17,814 bases of DNA from an uncultured Actinomycetes bacterium (GTDB taxonomy: Bacteria > Actinomycetota > Thermoleophilia > Solirubrobacterales > 70-9). Shown here piece by piece: positions 6,454 to 13,106 of the stretch (positions are counted from its first letter, which is position 1; each line of letters starts with the position of its first letter). The notes below the pieces were generated by a model. It was not told the DNA's origin. It searched no databases and saw only the letters and a program-made list of their open reading frames with translations. Position numbers and translations under genes: made by a program. The DNA lies in the NCBI GenBank assembly GCA_937907435.1, contig CALCIA010000262.1:1-17814 (forward strand). Direction: 5' to 3'.

Positions 6454-6466
6454 CGGTGTGCTTCCC

Positions 6467-7756
6467 TCAGCCTTTCGGCGAGGCTTCTTCGACCTTCGCG
6501 GGCCGGGTGCCCAGCGTCACGGTCGCAGTCTTTTCCTTGCCTTCACGCAGGTACTTCAGCGTGACTTCGTCACCGGGCTTCTTCTGGTTGACGAGTTCGA
6601 TGATCTGTTCCATGTTGGTGATCTTCTTGCCGTCGGCTTCGGTGATGATGTCGCCGCCGACGGTGACTTCGGAGCCCTCGATCGTCACCGGCGTGCTGCC
6701 GCCTTCGAGGCCCGCCTTGTCGGAGGGACCGCCCTTTTCGACCGACTGGATCAGGACACCTTCCTTGACCGGGAGGTTGAAGGCCTTGGCCAGTTCGGGC
6801 GTGATCGTGCCGCCGGATATCCCCAGGTATGCGTGTTCGACGCTGCCTTTGGTTTCCAGTTCGTGGATCACTTCTTTGGCCGTGTTGATCGGGATCGCGA
6901 AGCCGATGCCGACGTTTCCGTCGTTGCCGCCGCCGGTCTCGATCTGCGAGTTGATGCCGATCACTTCGCCCGCCGAGTTGATCAGCGGGCCGCCCGAGTT
7001 GCCGGGGTTGATCGCCGCGTCGGTCTGGATCACGTTGTCGATCGAGAAGCCGTTGGGCGCCTGGATCTGGCGCTGCAGCGCCGAGACGATGCCGCTGGTG
7101 ACGGTCCGGTCGAGCCCGAACGGGTTGCCGATCGCGACCACCGGGTCGCCGACTTCCATCTTCGAGGAGTCGCCGAGGGTCAGCGGGTCGAGTTCCTTGC
7201 TCGGCGCTTTCACCTGGATCAGCGCCAGGTCGGAGGCCGGGTCGGTGCCGACCACTTCGGCCGTGTACTGGTGGTCGGACGCGCCGAGTTTGACCTCGAT
7301 CTTGTCGGCGCCTTCGATCACGTGGTTGTTGGTGAGGATGTGGCCTTTGTCGTCGATGACGATGCCCGAGCCGGTGGCGGTGCCGCCGCCCTGCGATTCC
7401 GGTTCGATGAAGGGGTTGAAGCTTTCCGATTCCGTGGGGGCGAGCGTCGATTCGATGAAGGCGACCCCGTCGCCGTCGCGCTTGTAGATCTCGTCGACGG
7501 TGTTGCCGCCGCCTTCGTTGCCTTCGCCGGAGGACTGCGAGGCGATCGGCGCGCTCATCGTCTGCTCGACCGTGGTGGTGCCACCGCCCTTCGACTTGAC
7601 CGCCCCGGTCAGCAGGAGGACCGCGCCGACCACGGCGACGACCAGCCCGCCCAGCAGCGCCGAGCCGAACGAGGAGCGGAAGAAGCCCTTCCTCTGAGGC
7701 TGGTCCTGCGGCTGCTGTGGTTGCGGGTTCATCCCGCTCTGTGGTTGGTCGTCCAT
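6467..7756 (-). CDS. Membrane-anchored HtrA/DegP-type serine protease with PDZ domain
   Basis: 429 residues from the chosen ATG. A Pro/Gln-rich cytoplasmic tail (1-25) is followed by one membrane segment (about 30-53) and an extracytoplasmic trypsin-like domain with the complete triad His145 (LTNNHVI), Asp176 (ASDLALI) and Ser254 (GNSGGPLIN). A single PDZ domain (about 308-415) follows. Proteins of this kind degrade or refold damaged envelope proteins. An in-frame GTG seven codons upstream (7777) is an alternative start. Glu is encoded almost only by GAA near the 3' end examined, whereas the flanking trp genes mostly use GAG, so this gene differs in origin or in expression. It sits between trpC and trpF with its own terminator, and no role in tryptophan synthesis is implied. 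Confidence 0.95.
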   Translation of the reverse strand: MDDQPQSGMNPQPQQPQDQPQRKGFFRSSFGSALLGGLVVAVVGAVLLLTGAVKSKGGGTTTVEQTMSAPIASQSSGEGNEGGGNTVDEIYKRDGDGVAFIESTLAPTESESFNPFIEPESQGGGTATGSGIVIDDKGHILTNNHVIEGADKIEVKLGASDHQYTAEVVGTDPASDLALIQVKAPSKELDPLTLGDSSKMEVGDPVVAIGNPFGLDRTVTSGIVSALQRQIQAPNGFSIDNVIQTDAAINPGNSGGPLINSAGEVIGINSQIETGGGNDGNVGIGFAIPINTAKEVIHELETKGSVEHAYLGISGGTITPELAKAFNLPVKEGVLIQSVEKGGPSDKAGLEGGSTPVTIEGSEVTVGGDIITEADGKKITNMEQIIELVNQKKPGDEVTLKYLREGKEKTATVTLGTRPAKVEEASPKG

Positions 7757-7884
7757 GACGGTCAGGCTGCCTTGCACCTTTGACGAGGCGCTAAAGCCGG
7801 TCGAAAGATTTCATAAAGAAGCGGGTCGGGCGTGAAGGAACCACGGTGGGCGCCTCACTCTGGGCTCGGGCTCGGCGAGGGAGG

Positions 7885-7992
7885 GGATCCCGACGGGGGT
7901 CTCGCTCAACCCCTCCGCCCGGATCCCCGCAAGCTGGCGCCCGGAGGCTTGGAGCTCCGGGGTACAAGCCGCTGCGACCCCCGTCGGGATCC
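7885..7992 (+). repeat. Structured ~108-bp element, copy 1 (17-bp outer stem)
   Basis: Perfect 17-bp outer arms (7885-7901 GGATCCCGACGGGGGTC and 7976-7992) enclose 74 nt. The interior contains GCTCAACCC, then a 7-bp hairpin CCCGGAG/CTCCGGG (7940-7946 / 7955-7961), then GGTACAAGCCGC. The same interior in the same order is found on the opposite strand at 8230-8112, but with a different outer stem. It lies about 130 bp upstream of htrA. It could be a structured RNA, a DNA hairpin element or a miniature transposon. Confidence 0.7.
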
Positions 7993-8035
7993 GCTCCACC
8001 AGCGCGACAGGGGGCGCGCCCCCGGCCCGGCAGCT

Positions 8036-8106
8036 TCGGTCAGGAAGCTCCGTGTGGAGTTTTGGTCGCTCAGCGACCAAAAGTCGACACGGACATCCTT
8101 GACCGG
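8036..8106. repeat. Long imperfect hairpin of the GGTCGC-nCA-GCGACC family
   Basis: The inner arms 8052-8069 and 8073-8090 are 18 bp with two mismatches and loop TCA. Imperfect complementarity extends outward to about 8036 and 8106 (GGTCAGGA against TCCTTGACC). It shares its core and flanks with 3117-3170. It lies midway between the two facing structured elements. Confidence 0.55.
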
Positions 8107-8111
8107 TGAGG

Positions 8112-8230
8112 AGGGAGGTCTCGGGCAGGGGGTGAGGCGGCTTGTACCCGGAGCCGCACCGCCTCCGGGCGACAGCGGTAAGCGCCCCACCGCGGAGGGT
8201 TGAGCCGAACCCCCTGCCCGAGACCTCCCT
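8112..8230 (-). repeat. Structured ~119-bp element, copy 2 (22-bp outer stem), also at the trpC 3' end
   Basis: Perfect 22-bp arms at 8112-8133 and 8209-8230 enclose 75 nt. Read on the minus strand the interior aligns with copy 1 (GCTCAACCC, CGCCCGGAGGC, GCTCCGGG, TACAAGCCGC), and the inner CCCGGAG/CTCCGGG hairpin is kept (8147-8153 / 8163-8169). The outer stem sequence is unrelated to that of copy 1 yet fully paired. It begins 9 bp after the trpC stop codon, so it is also positioned to end or protect the trpC message, although it has no U-tract. Confidence 0.7.
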
Positions 8231-8239
8231 TGGCCAGTC

Positions 8240-9040
8240 CTAGTAGAGGTGTTCGTGGGTCTCGTCGGCGCCGGTCAGCTCGCGCGTCTTCAGCTCCGGG
8301 TCGGCCGCGGTCATCAGGGCGCCGCCGATCAGCACCGCGTCGACGCCGACCCGGTCGAGCTCCATCAGCTCCTCCCGGCCGGAGATGCCGCTCTCGGCGA
8401 CCACGGTCTTCCCCGCGGGCACGTCGGGCATCAGCTCGAAGGTCGTCTGGATGTCGACCCGCTGCTCGTCGAGATCGCGGTTGTTGATCCCGATCACCTC
8501 GGCGTCGACCTCGAGCGCCCGCTCCAGCTCCGCGGCGTTGTGGACCTCGACCAGGCAGTCGAGGTCGAGCGCCCGGGCCTCCTCGTAGAGGGCGCGCAGT
8601 TCGCGGTCGTCGAGGGCGCGGACGATCAGCAGCACCGCGTCGGCGCCGTTCACCGCCGCCTCGTAGAGCTGGTAGGGGTCGACGATGAAGTCCTTGCGGA
8701 TGATCGGCAGGCCGGCCGCGGTGCGGGCGGCGCGCAGGTCCTCCAGCGAGCCGCCGAAATGCCGCTGGTCGGTCAGCACCGAGAGCGCCGCGGCGCCGCC
8801 GCGCTCGTAGGCGGCGACCTGGGCGGCGATGTCGGCGCCCGGGGCGATGTCGCCGGCGCTGGGCGAGCGGCGCTTGAACTCGGCGATCAGGGAGAGGCCG
8901 GGGCGCGTCAGCGCCTCCTGGAACGGGCGGTCCTCGCCGCGCGCCGAGAGCCGTGCCTCCAGCTCGGCCGGCGGCAGCTCGCGCTTGCGCTCCTGCACCC
9001 CCTCCCGGGCGCCCTCGATCAGCTGCTCGATAATTCCCAC
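8240..9040 (-). CDS. trpC: Indole-3-glycerol phosphate synthase
   Basis: 266 residues. It closes the indole ring of CdRP with loss of CO2 and water to give indole-3-glycerol phosphate. Signature SLIAEFKRRSPSAG (50-63) includes Glu54 and Lys56. The catalytic Lys116 is in PIIRKDFIVDPYQ (112-124), Glu165 is in LVEVH, Asn187 in INNRDL, and the phosphate loop AESGIS (215-220) and VLIGGALM (236-243) follow. The domain is single, not fused to TrpF. The start is GTG at 9040, matching the family's usual N-terminal length. TAATCT lies 11 nt upstream of it, at the junction with the inverted-repeat element that splits trpC from trpD. The message therefore appears to be separately started, or read through from trpD. 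Confidence 0.97.
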   Translation of the reverse strand: MGIIEQLIEGAREGVQERKRELPPAELEARLSARGEDRPFQEALTRPGLSLIAEFKRRSPSAGDIAPGADIAAQVAAYERGGAAALSVLTDQRHFGGSLEDLRAARTAAGLPIIRKDFIVDPYQLYEAAVNGADAVLLIVRALDDRELRALYEEARALDLDCLVEVHNAAELERALEVDAEVIGINNRDLDEQRVDIQTTFELMPDVPAGKTVVAESGISGREELMELDRVGVDAVLIGGALMTAADPELKTRELTGADETHEHLY

Positions 9041-9057
9041 TGAACCAGGAGAGATTA
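9041..9057 (-). promoter_or_regulatory. Possible trpC promoter -10 at the edge of the inverted-repeat element
   Basis: Minus-strand TAATCT (9057-9052) lies 11 nt before the trpC GTG. Its TAA corresponds to the target triplet beside the 160-bp element at 9058-9217, so the upstream promoter half would be supplied by the element's end. Inferred only. Confidence 0.4.
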
Positions 9058-9217
9058 GTGACTATCCGAAAGCTCCTGCGTGCGACTGGCGAGTGCCGCA
9101 CCGAGCGGGGGTAGGACGCAGGTCGGCCGAATGGCGGCGCCATTTGGCCGACCGAGGACGACGCCCCGCGAAGTGTGCGGTGCCGCCAGGCGTGCGCAGG
9201 AGCTTTCGGATAGTCAC
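9058..9217. mobile_element. MITE-like 160-bp element between trpD and trpC
   Basis: The ends are 23-bp perfect inverted repeats (9058-9080, beginning GTGACTATCCGAAAGC, and 9195-9217). TTA is present on both sides (9055-9057 and 9218-9220), as a 3-bp target duplication would be. The inner flanks are also partly complementary, and the centre is a second palindrome (GGTCGGCCGAATGGCG 9121-9136 against 9138-9153, one G-T mismatch). The whole could fold as a single long hairpin. It carries no gene. The right-hand TTA is the trpD stop codon read on the plus strand. Confidence 0.65.
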
Positions 9218-10246
9218 TTAGCCGGCCGCCGCGGCCGTTGCCGCGATCAGGCTCTCCAGCACGTTGGCTGCCGCGCCCGAATCGATCGCGGCGGCGGCTT
9301 TGACGACGCCCTCCTCGAGGTCGGCGGCGAGCCCGCCGACGTAGATCGTGGCGGCGGCGTTCAGCAGGACGATGTCGCGGTGCGGGCCGGCCTCGCCGCT
9401 CAGCACGGCGCGGGTCACGGCGGCGTTCTCGGCCGGCGTGCCGCCCGCGATTTCGGCCAGCTCCAGCGGCGCCAGGCCGTACTGGCCGGGCTCGACGAAC
9501 CACTCGGCGGTGCGGCCCTCGAAGACCTCGATCACCCGCGTCGGCGCCGAGAGCGCCAGCTCGTCGACCCCGTCCTCGGCGCTCACCACCATCGCCCGCT
9601 CGACCCCGAGCCCGATCAGCGCCTCGGCGATCGTCTCCTGGTAGTGGCGGTCGGCGACCCCGACCAGCTGCCGGGTGGCGCCCGCCGGGTTGGTCAGCGG
9701 GCCGAGGAAGTTGAAGACGGTGCGCACGCCGAGGCCCTCACGGGCCGGGCGCACGTGGGACGTGGCCGCGTGGTGACGGGGCGCGAACATGAAGCCGAAG
9801 CCGACCTCGTCGATACAGCGGGCGACGTCCTCGGGGCCGAGCTCGATCGCGACGCCGAGCGCCTCCAGCACGTCGGCGGAGCCCGACTTCGAGGTCGCTG
9901 AGCGGTTGCCGTGCTTGGCGATCGCGCAGCCCGCCCCGGCGGCGACCAGCGCCGCGGTGGTGGAGACGTTGAAGGTCGTCGGCCCGCCGCCGGTGCCGGC
10001 AGTGTCGACCAGGTCGGCTCGATTGGCGTGCACGGAGTCGGCCAGCGAGCGCATCGTCCGCGCCAGCCCGACCAGCTCGGAGACCGTCTCCCCCTTCGCC
10101 CGCAGCGCGATCAGGAAGGCGGCGGTCTGGATCGGCTCGGTGCGGCCTTCCATGATCTCCGCGAGCACGGTCGCGGCGTGGTCGGCGGTCAGGTTCTCCC
10201 CGGCGCAGACCGCGTCGATCGCGCGGCTGACGACGTCGTTAGGCAC
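9218..10246 (-). CDS. trpD: Anthranilate phosphoribosyltransferase
   Basis: 342 residues. It transfers phosphoribose from PRPP to anthranilate. The PRPP loop DTAGTGGG (81-88), NVSTTAA (93-99), KHGNRSATSKSGSADVLEALG (111-131) and the RPAREGLGVRT segment (166-176) with NFLGPLTNP (179-187) are all canonical, as is the metal-binding DGVDEL (225-230). It starts at GTG 10246 inside the end of trpG (8-bp overlap), with a strong GGAGGA (10256-10251) 4 nt upstream, so it is translationally coupled to trpG. It ends in TAA that directly abuts the 160-bp inverted-repeat element. It is a stand-alone enzyme, not fused to the glutaminase. Confidence 0.97.
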   Translation of the reverse strand: MPNDVVSRAIDAVCAGENLTADHAATVLAEIMEGRTEPIQTAAFLIALRAKGETVSELVGLARTMRSLADSVHANRADLVDTAGTGGGPTTFNVSTTAALVAAGAGCAIAKHGNRSATSKSGSADVLEALGVAIELGPEDVARCIDEVGFGFMFAPRHHAATSHVRPAREGLGVRTVFNFLGPLTNPAGATRQLVGVADRHYQETIAEALIGLGVERAMVVSAEDGVDELALSAPTRVIEVFEGRTAEWFVEPGQYGLAPLELAEIAGGTPAENAAVTRAVLSGEAGPHRDIVLLNAAATIYVGGLAADLEEGVVKAAAAIDSGAAANVLESLIAATAAAAG

Positions 10247-10814
10247 TCGTTCCTCCGTTCCCCAGAAAGTTGGCCAGCAGGTGTTTCCCGTGCGGCGTGA
10301 GCACCGACTCGGGGTGAAACTGGACGCCCTCGGCGGGCAGCTCGCGGTGGCGGGCGCCCATCACGACGTCGTCGAGGTGGGCGGTCAGCTCGAGCTCGTC
10401 CGGGAGGTCCGGGTGGGCGACCAGCGAGTGATAACGGCCCGCGACCATCGGCGTCGGCAGGCCGGCGAAGATCGTGCGGCCGTCGTGGGCGATCTCGGCG
10501 TCCTTGCCGTGGACCGGGTCGCCCTGGACGACCTTGCCGCCGAAGGCCTCGACCATCGCCTGGTGGCCGAGGCAGACGCCGAGCGTCGGCGTCCCCGCTT
10601 CGGCGAAGGCGCGGATTGCGGCGCCGGAGATCCCCGCCTCGGCGGGCGTGCAGGGTCCGGGCGAGACGACGAGGCGGTCGGCGCCCCGCTCCAGGAGCTC
10701 GGCGACCTCGGCCTTGTCGTTGCGGATCACCTCGACTTCCGCCCCGAGCTCGCCCAGGTACTGGACCAGGTTGTAGGTGAAGGAGTCGTAGTTGTCGATG
10801 ACGAGGACGCGCAT
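10239..10814 (-). CDS. trpG: Anthranilate synthase component II (glutamine amidotransferase)
   Basis: 191 residues. A class I glutamine amidotransferase that supplies ammonia to TrpE. The triad is Cys81 in GVCLGHQ, with His167 and Glu169 in VQFHPES. The oxyanion region SPGPCTP (51-57) and the N-terminal VIDNYDSFTYNLVQYLGELG (5-24) are typical. The ATG at 10814 is chosen because it begins exactly at the conserved MRVLVIDNYDSF; the frame upstream of it is antisense-like and lies over trpE. There is a 28-bp gap to trpE and an 8-bp overlap with trpD. Proteins of this family can also serve p-aminobenzoate synthase (PabA); the position beside trpE favours TrpG, and dual use cannot be excluded. Confidence 0.95.
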   Translation of the reverse strand: MRVLVIDNYDSFTYNLVQYLGELGAEVEVIRNDKAEVAELLERGADRLVVSPGPCTPAEAGISGAAIRAFAEAGTPTLGVCLGHQAMVEAFGGKVVQGDPVHGKDAEIAHDGRTIFAGLPTPMVAGRYHSLVAHPDLPDELELTAHLDDVVMGARHRELPAEGVQFHPESVLTPHGKHLLANFLGNGGTSA

Positions 10815-10842
10815 GGTGTGTTGGTGTCGGGTTCCGGTCGGC

Positions 10843-12381
10843 TCAGGTCCAGTCGGGCTGGGCGCAGGCGACCTCGACCGCGCGGAAGACGGCGCGCGCC
10901 TTGTTGACCGACTCGTTCCACTCGTAGTTCGGCTTCGCGTCGACGACGGTGCCGCCGCCGGCCTGGACGTGGAGGCGACCGTCCTTGACCACGACGGTGC
11001 GGATGTGGATCGCGGTGTCGAGGTCGCCGTTCCAGGAGAGGTAGCCGATCGCGCCGCCGTAGGAGCAGCGCTTGACCGGCTCCAGCTCATCGATGATCTG
11101 CATCGCGCGGACCTTGGGGGCGCCGGAGAGCGTCCCGGCCGGGAGCGCCGAGCGCAGCACGTCCATCGCCGTCACACCCTCGCGCAGCTTCCCTGACACC
11201 TGGGACACGATGTGGAGGACGTGCGAGTAGGTCTCGATCACCATCAGCTCGTCGACGGTCACCGAGCCGTACTCGCAGACGCGGCCGAGGTCGTTGCGGC
11301 CGAGGTCGACGAGCATCACGTGCTCGGCGCGCTCCTTCGGGTCGTTGATCAGGCGCTCGGCGAGGCGGCGGTCCTCGTCGGCGGATTTGCCGCGCGGGGA
11401 GGTGCCGGCGATCGGGCGCGTCTCGACGATCCCGTCGTGGACTTTGACCAGCGGCTCGGGCGAGGCGCCGGCGATCTGGAAGTCGCCGAACTCCAGGTAG
11501 TACATGTACGGCGACGGGTTGACCGCGCGCAGGCCGCGGTAGAGCGAGAAGGCCTCGACCGGGGCGTCGGCGCTGAAGCGCTGCGAGGGGACGACCTGGA
11601 AGGCGTCGCCGGCGCGGACGTACTCGATGATCCGGGTGACGGCGGCTTCGAAGTCCTCGCGCTCGAAGTTGGAGGTGAACTCGGGCGGTTCGGTGACGCG
11701 CGGCGCGGCGGGCTGCGGGACGGCGCCGCGGAGGCGCTCGCGCATCTCGGCGATCGTCGCGGCGGCGCGCGCGTATTCGGCGTCGAAGTCGTCCTCGCCC
11801 CCGGTGTGGACGCAGGCGAGGATCGTCAGCTCGTGGCGCAGGTGGTCGAAGACCAGCATCGCGTCGGTGACCATCAGCGCCATGTCGGGGAGGCCGAGCT
11901 CGTCGGGGTTCGGCTCGCCCAGCGGCTCGACCGTGCGCACCAGGTCGTAACCGAAGAACCCGACGGCGCCGCCTGTGAACGGCGGCAGGTCGGGGACGGG
12001 CGCGGGCCTGAAGGCGGCGAAGCGGGCGGCGACGGCGCCGTAGGGGTCGGCCTCGGGCTCGGTCTTCGTGGGCTCGCCGCCGAGCGTCGCGGCGCGGCCG
12101 CTCCATTCGGAGAGCTCACCGTCGCTCCAGCGCAGCACCGCGCGCGGGCGCAGGCCGACGAACGAGTAACGGCCGACCTGACCCTGCTCGGCCGACTCGA
12201 GCAGGAAGCAGGGCGCGCCCTCGGGCTCGCCGGCGCGCAGCTTCAGGAAGGCGGAGACGGGGGTCTCGGTGTCCTCGACGAAGCGGGCGCGGACCGGGAC
12301 GACGTTGCCCTCGCGGGCGAGCTCGCGCGCCTCCTCCAGGGTCGGCGTGAGGCGCAGCTCCGAGTCGGCGGCGACCGTCAT
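10843..12381 (-). CDS. trpE: Anthranilate synthase component I
   Basis: 512 residues. It converts chorismate and ammonia to anthranilate, the committed step. The N-terminal half carries LLES (60-63), the motif that binds tryptophan for feedback inhibition, so allosteric control is expected. The chorismate-binding half has TRPIAGTSPRG (321-331), HVMLVDLGRNDLGRV (354-368), GTLSGAPKVRAM (416-427), YGGAIGYLSWNGD (441-453) and AGGGTVVDAKP (474-484). FTGGAVGFFGYDLVR (135-149) supports TrpE, and adjacency to trpG and trpD argues against PabB. The ATG at 12381 has a good GGAGG (12393-12389) 7 nt upstream. No leader peptide rich in Trp fits in the 48-bp gap to hisIE, so attenuation at this point is not supported. 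Confidence 0.97.
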   Translation of the reverse strand: MTVAADSELRLTPTLEEARELAREGNVVPVRARFVEDTETPVSAFLKLRAGEPEGAPCFLLESAEQGQVGRYSFVGLRPRAVLRWSDGELSEWSGRAATLGGEPTKTEPEADPYGAVAARFAAFRPAPVPDLPPFTGGAVGFFGYDLVRTVEPLGEPNPDELGLPDMALMVTDAMLVFDHLRHELTILACVHTGGEDDFDAEYARAAATIAEMRERLRGAVPQPAAPRVTEPPEFTSNFEREDFEAAVTRIIEYVRAGDAFQVVPSQRFSADAPVEAFSLYRGLRAVNPSPYMYYLEFGDFQIAGASPEPLVKVHDGIVETRPIAGTSPRGKSADEDRRLAERLINDPKERAEHVMLVDLGRNDLGRVCEYGSVTVDELMVIETYSHVLHIVSQVSGKLREGVTAMDVLRSALPAGTLSGAPKVRAMQIIDELEPVKRCSYGGAIGYLSWNGDLDTAIHIRTVVVKDGRLHVQAGGGTVVDAKPNYEWNESVNKARAVFRAVEVACAQPDWT

Positions 12382-12429
12382 CGCCCTGCCTCCACCGCGA
12401 GGGCGGCGCTCACCCGCACAGCGGCGCGC

Positions 12430-13077
12430 TCAACCCGCACGGCGGTTCAGCTCCTCCATGACGGCAGCCTGCGGCACGCCGCGCGAGGCCAGGAGCACGG
12501 CGAGGTGGTAGATCACGTCGGCGGCCTCTTCGGCGACCCGCAGGTCGGTCTCTTCGCGAGCGGCGCGGACGACCTCCTCGGCCTCCTCCTCGACCTTTTC
12601 CCCGATCAGGGTCGGGTTGTCGAGCAGCTCGACGGTGTAGCTGCCCGCGGGGCGCTCGGCGGCGCGGCTGCGGAGCGTGCGCTCGAGCGCCGGCAGCGCC
12701 TCGTGGACGACGCGGTGCGGCTCGTCGGCGGCGGGCGGCGCGTCCTTCTCGGGCGAGGCGCCGCCGCCGACCTCGCGGTAGAAGCAGGTGCGCTCGCCCG
12801 TGTGGCAGGCGGGTCCGGCCGGCACGACGATCGCCAGCACCGCGTCCCCGTCGCAGTCGTAACGGAGCTGGCGCACTGCCATCGTCGCCCCCGATTCTTC
12901 GCCTTTGCGCCAGATCTCCTCACGCGAGCGGCTGAAGAAGTGCATCTCCCCGGTCTCCAGCGTCAGTTCCAGGGATTTCCGGTTCCCGTAGGCAAGCATC
13001 AGCACCTCGCCGGTGGCCTCGTCCTGCACCACGCACGGCACCAGGCCGCGCTCGTCGAAGGAGATTTCGTCCAGCAT
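12430..13077 (-). CDS. hisIE: Bifunctional phosphoribosyl-AMP cyclohydrolase / phosphoribosyl-ATP pyrophosphatase
   Basis: 215 residues, two histidine-pathway enzymes in one chain. The HisI part (about 1-108) has WRKGEESG (56-63), the metal site DCDGD (74-78) and zinc cysteines in CHTGERTC (91-98). The residue after SG is Ala rather than the common Asn. After a linker (about 105-120) comes the HisE part, an all-helical MazG-like fold with GEKVEEEAEEV (159-169) and EEAADVIYHLAVLL (183-196). It acts on PR-ATP, then PR-AMP, to give ProFAR. The ATG at 13077 is preceded by TACGAT at 7 nt, suggesting a leaderless start. It lies 48 bp upstream of trpE and may share its transcript, linking two PRPP-consuming pathways. 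Confidence 0.95.
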   Translation of the reverse strand: MLDEISFDERGLVPCVVQDEATGEVLMLAYGNRKSLELTLETGEMHFFSRSREEIWRKGEESGATMAVRQLRYDCDGDAVLAIVVPAGPACHTGERTCFYREVGGGASPEKDAPPAADEPHRVVHEALPALERTLRSRAAERPAGSYTVELLDNPTLIGEKVEEEAEEVVRAAREETDLRVAEEAADVIYHLAVLLASRGVPQAAVMEELNRRAG

Positions 13078-13090
13078 CAGAGTGATCGTA
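13078..13090 (-). promoter_or_regulatory. Predicted -10 element of hisIE (leaderless)
   Basis: Minus-strand TACGAT (13090-13085) is followed by seven bases and the ATG. It fits TANNNT at leaderless spacing within the 29-bp gap after era. No Shine-Dalgarno sequence is present there. If correct, it starts a hisIE-trpEGD transcript. Confidence 0.45.
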
Positions 13091-13106
13091 GTCGGCGGCG
13101 GGCTGC

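Noticed and set aside
7811..8203. Short overlapping open frames on both strands in the htrA-trpC gap
   Set aside because: They translate through palindromes, giving similar peptides from both strands and from other repeat copies. They have no start signals or recognisable family.
10239..11090. A longer trpG starting at 11090
   Set aside because: The extra N-terminal part is Ser/Arg/Ala-rich and lies over the trpE 3' end. The family N-terminus MRVLVIDNYDSF begins at the ATG at 10814.
12382..12429. Possible trp attenuator or leader peptide before trpE
   Set aside because: Only 48 bp separate it from hisIE. No Trp-codon-rich short frame or alternative hairpin pair is seen, and an ordinary Shine-Dalgarno sequence is present.
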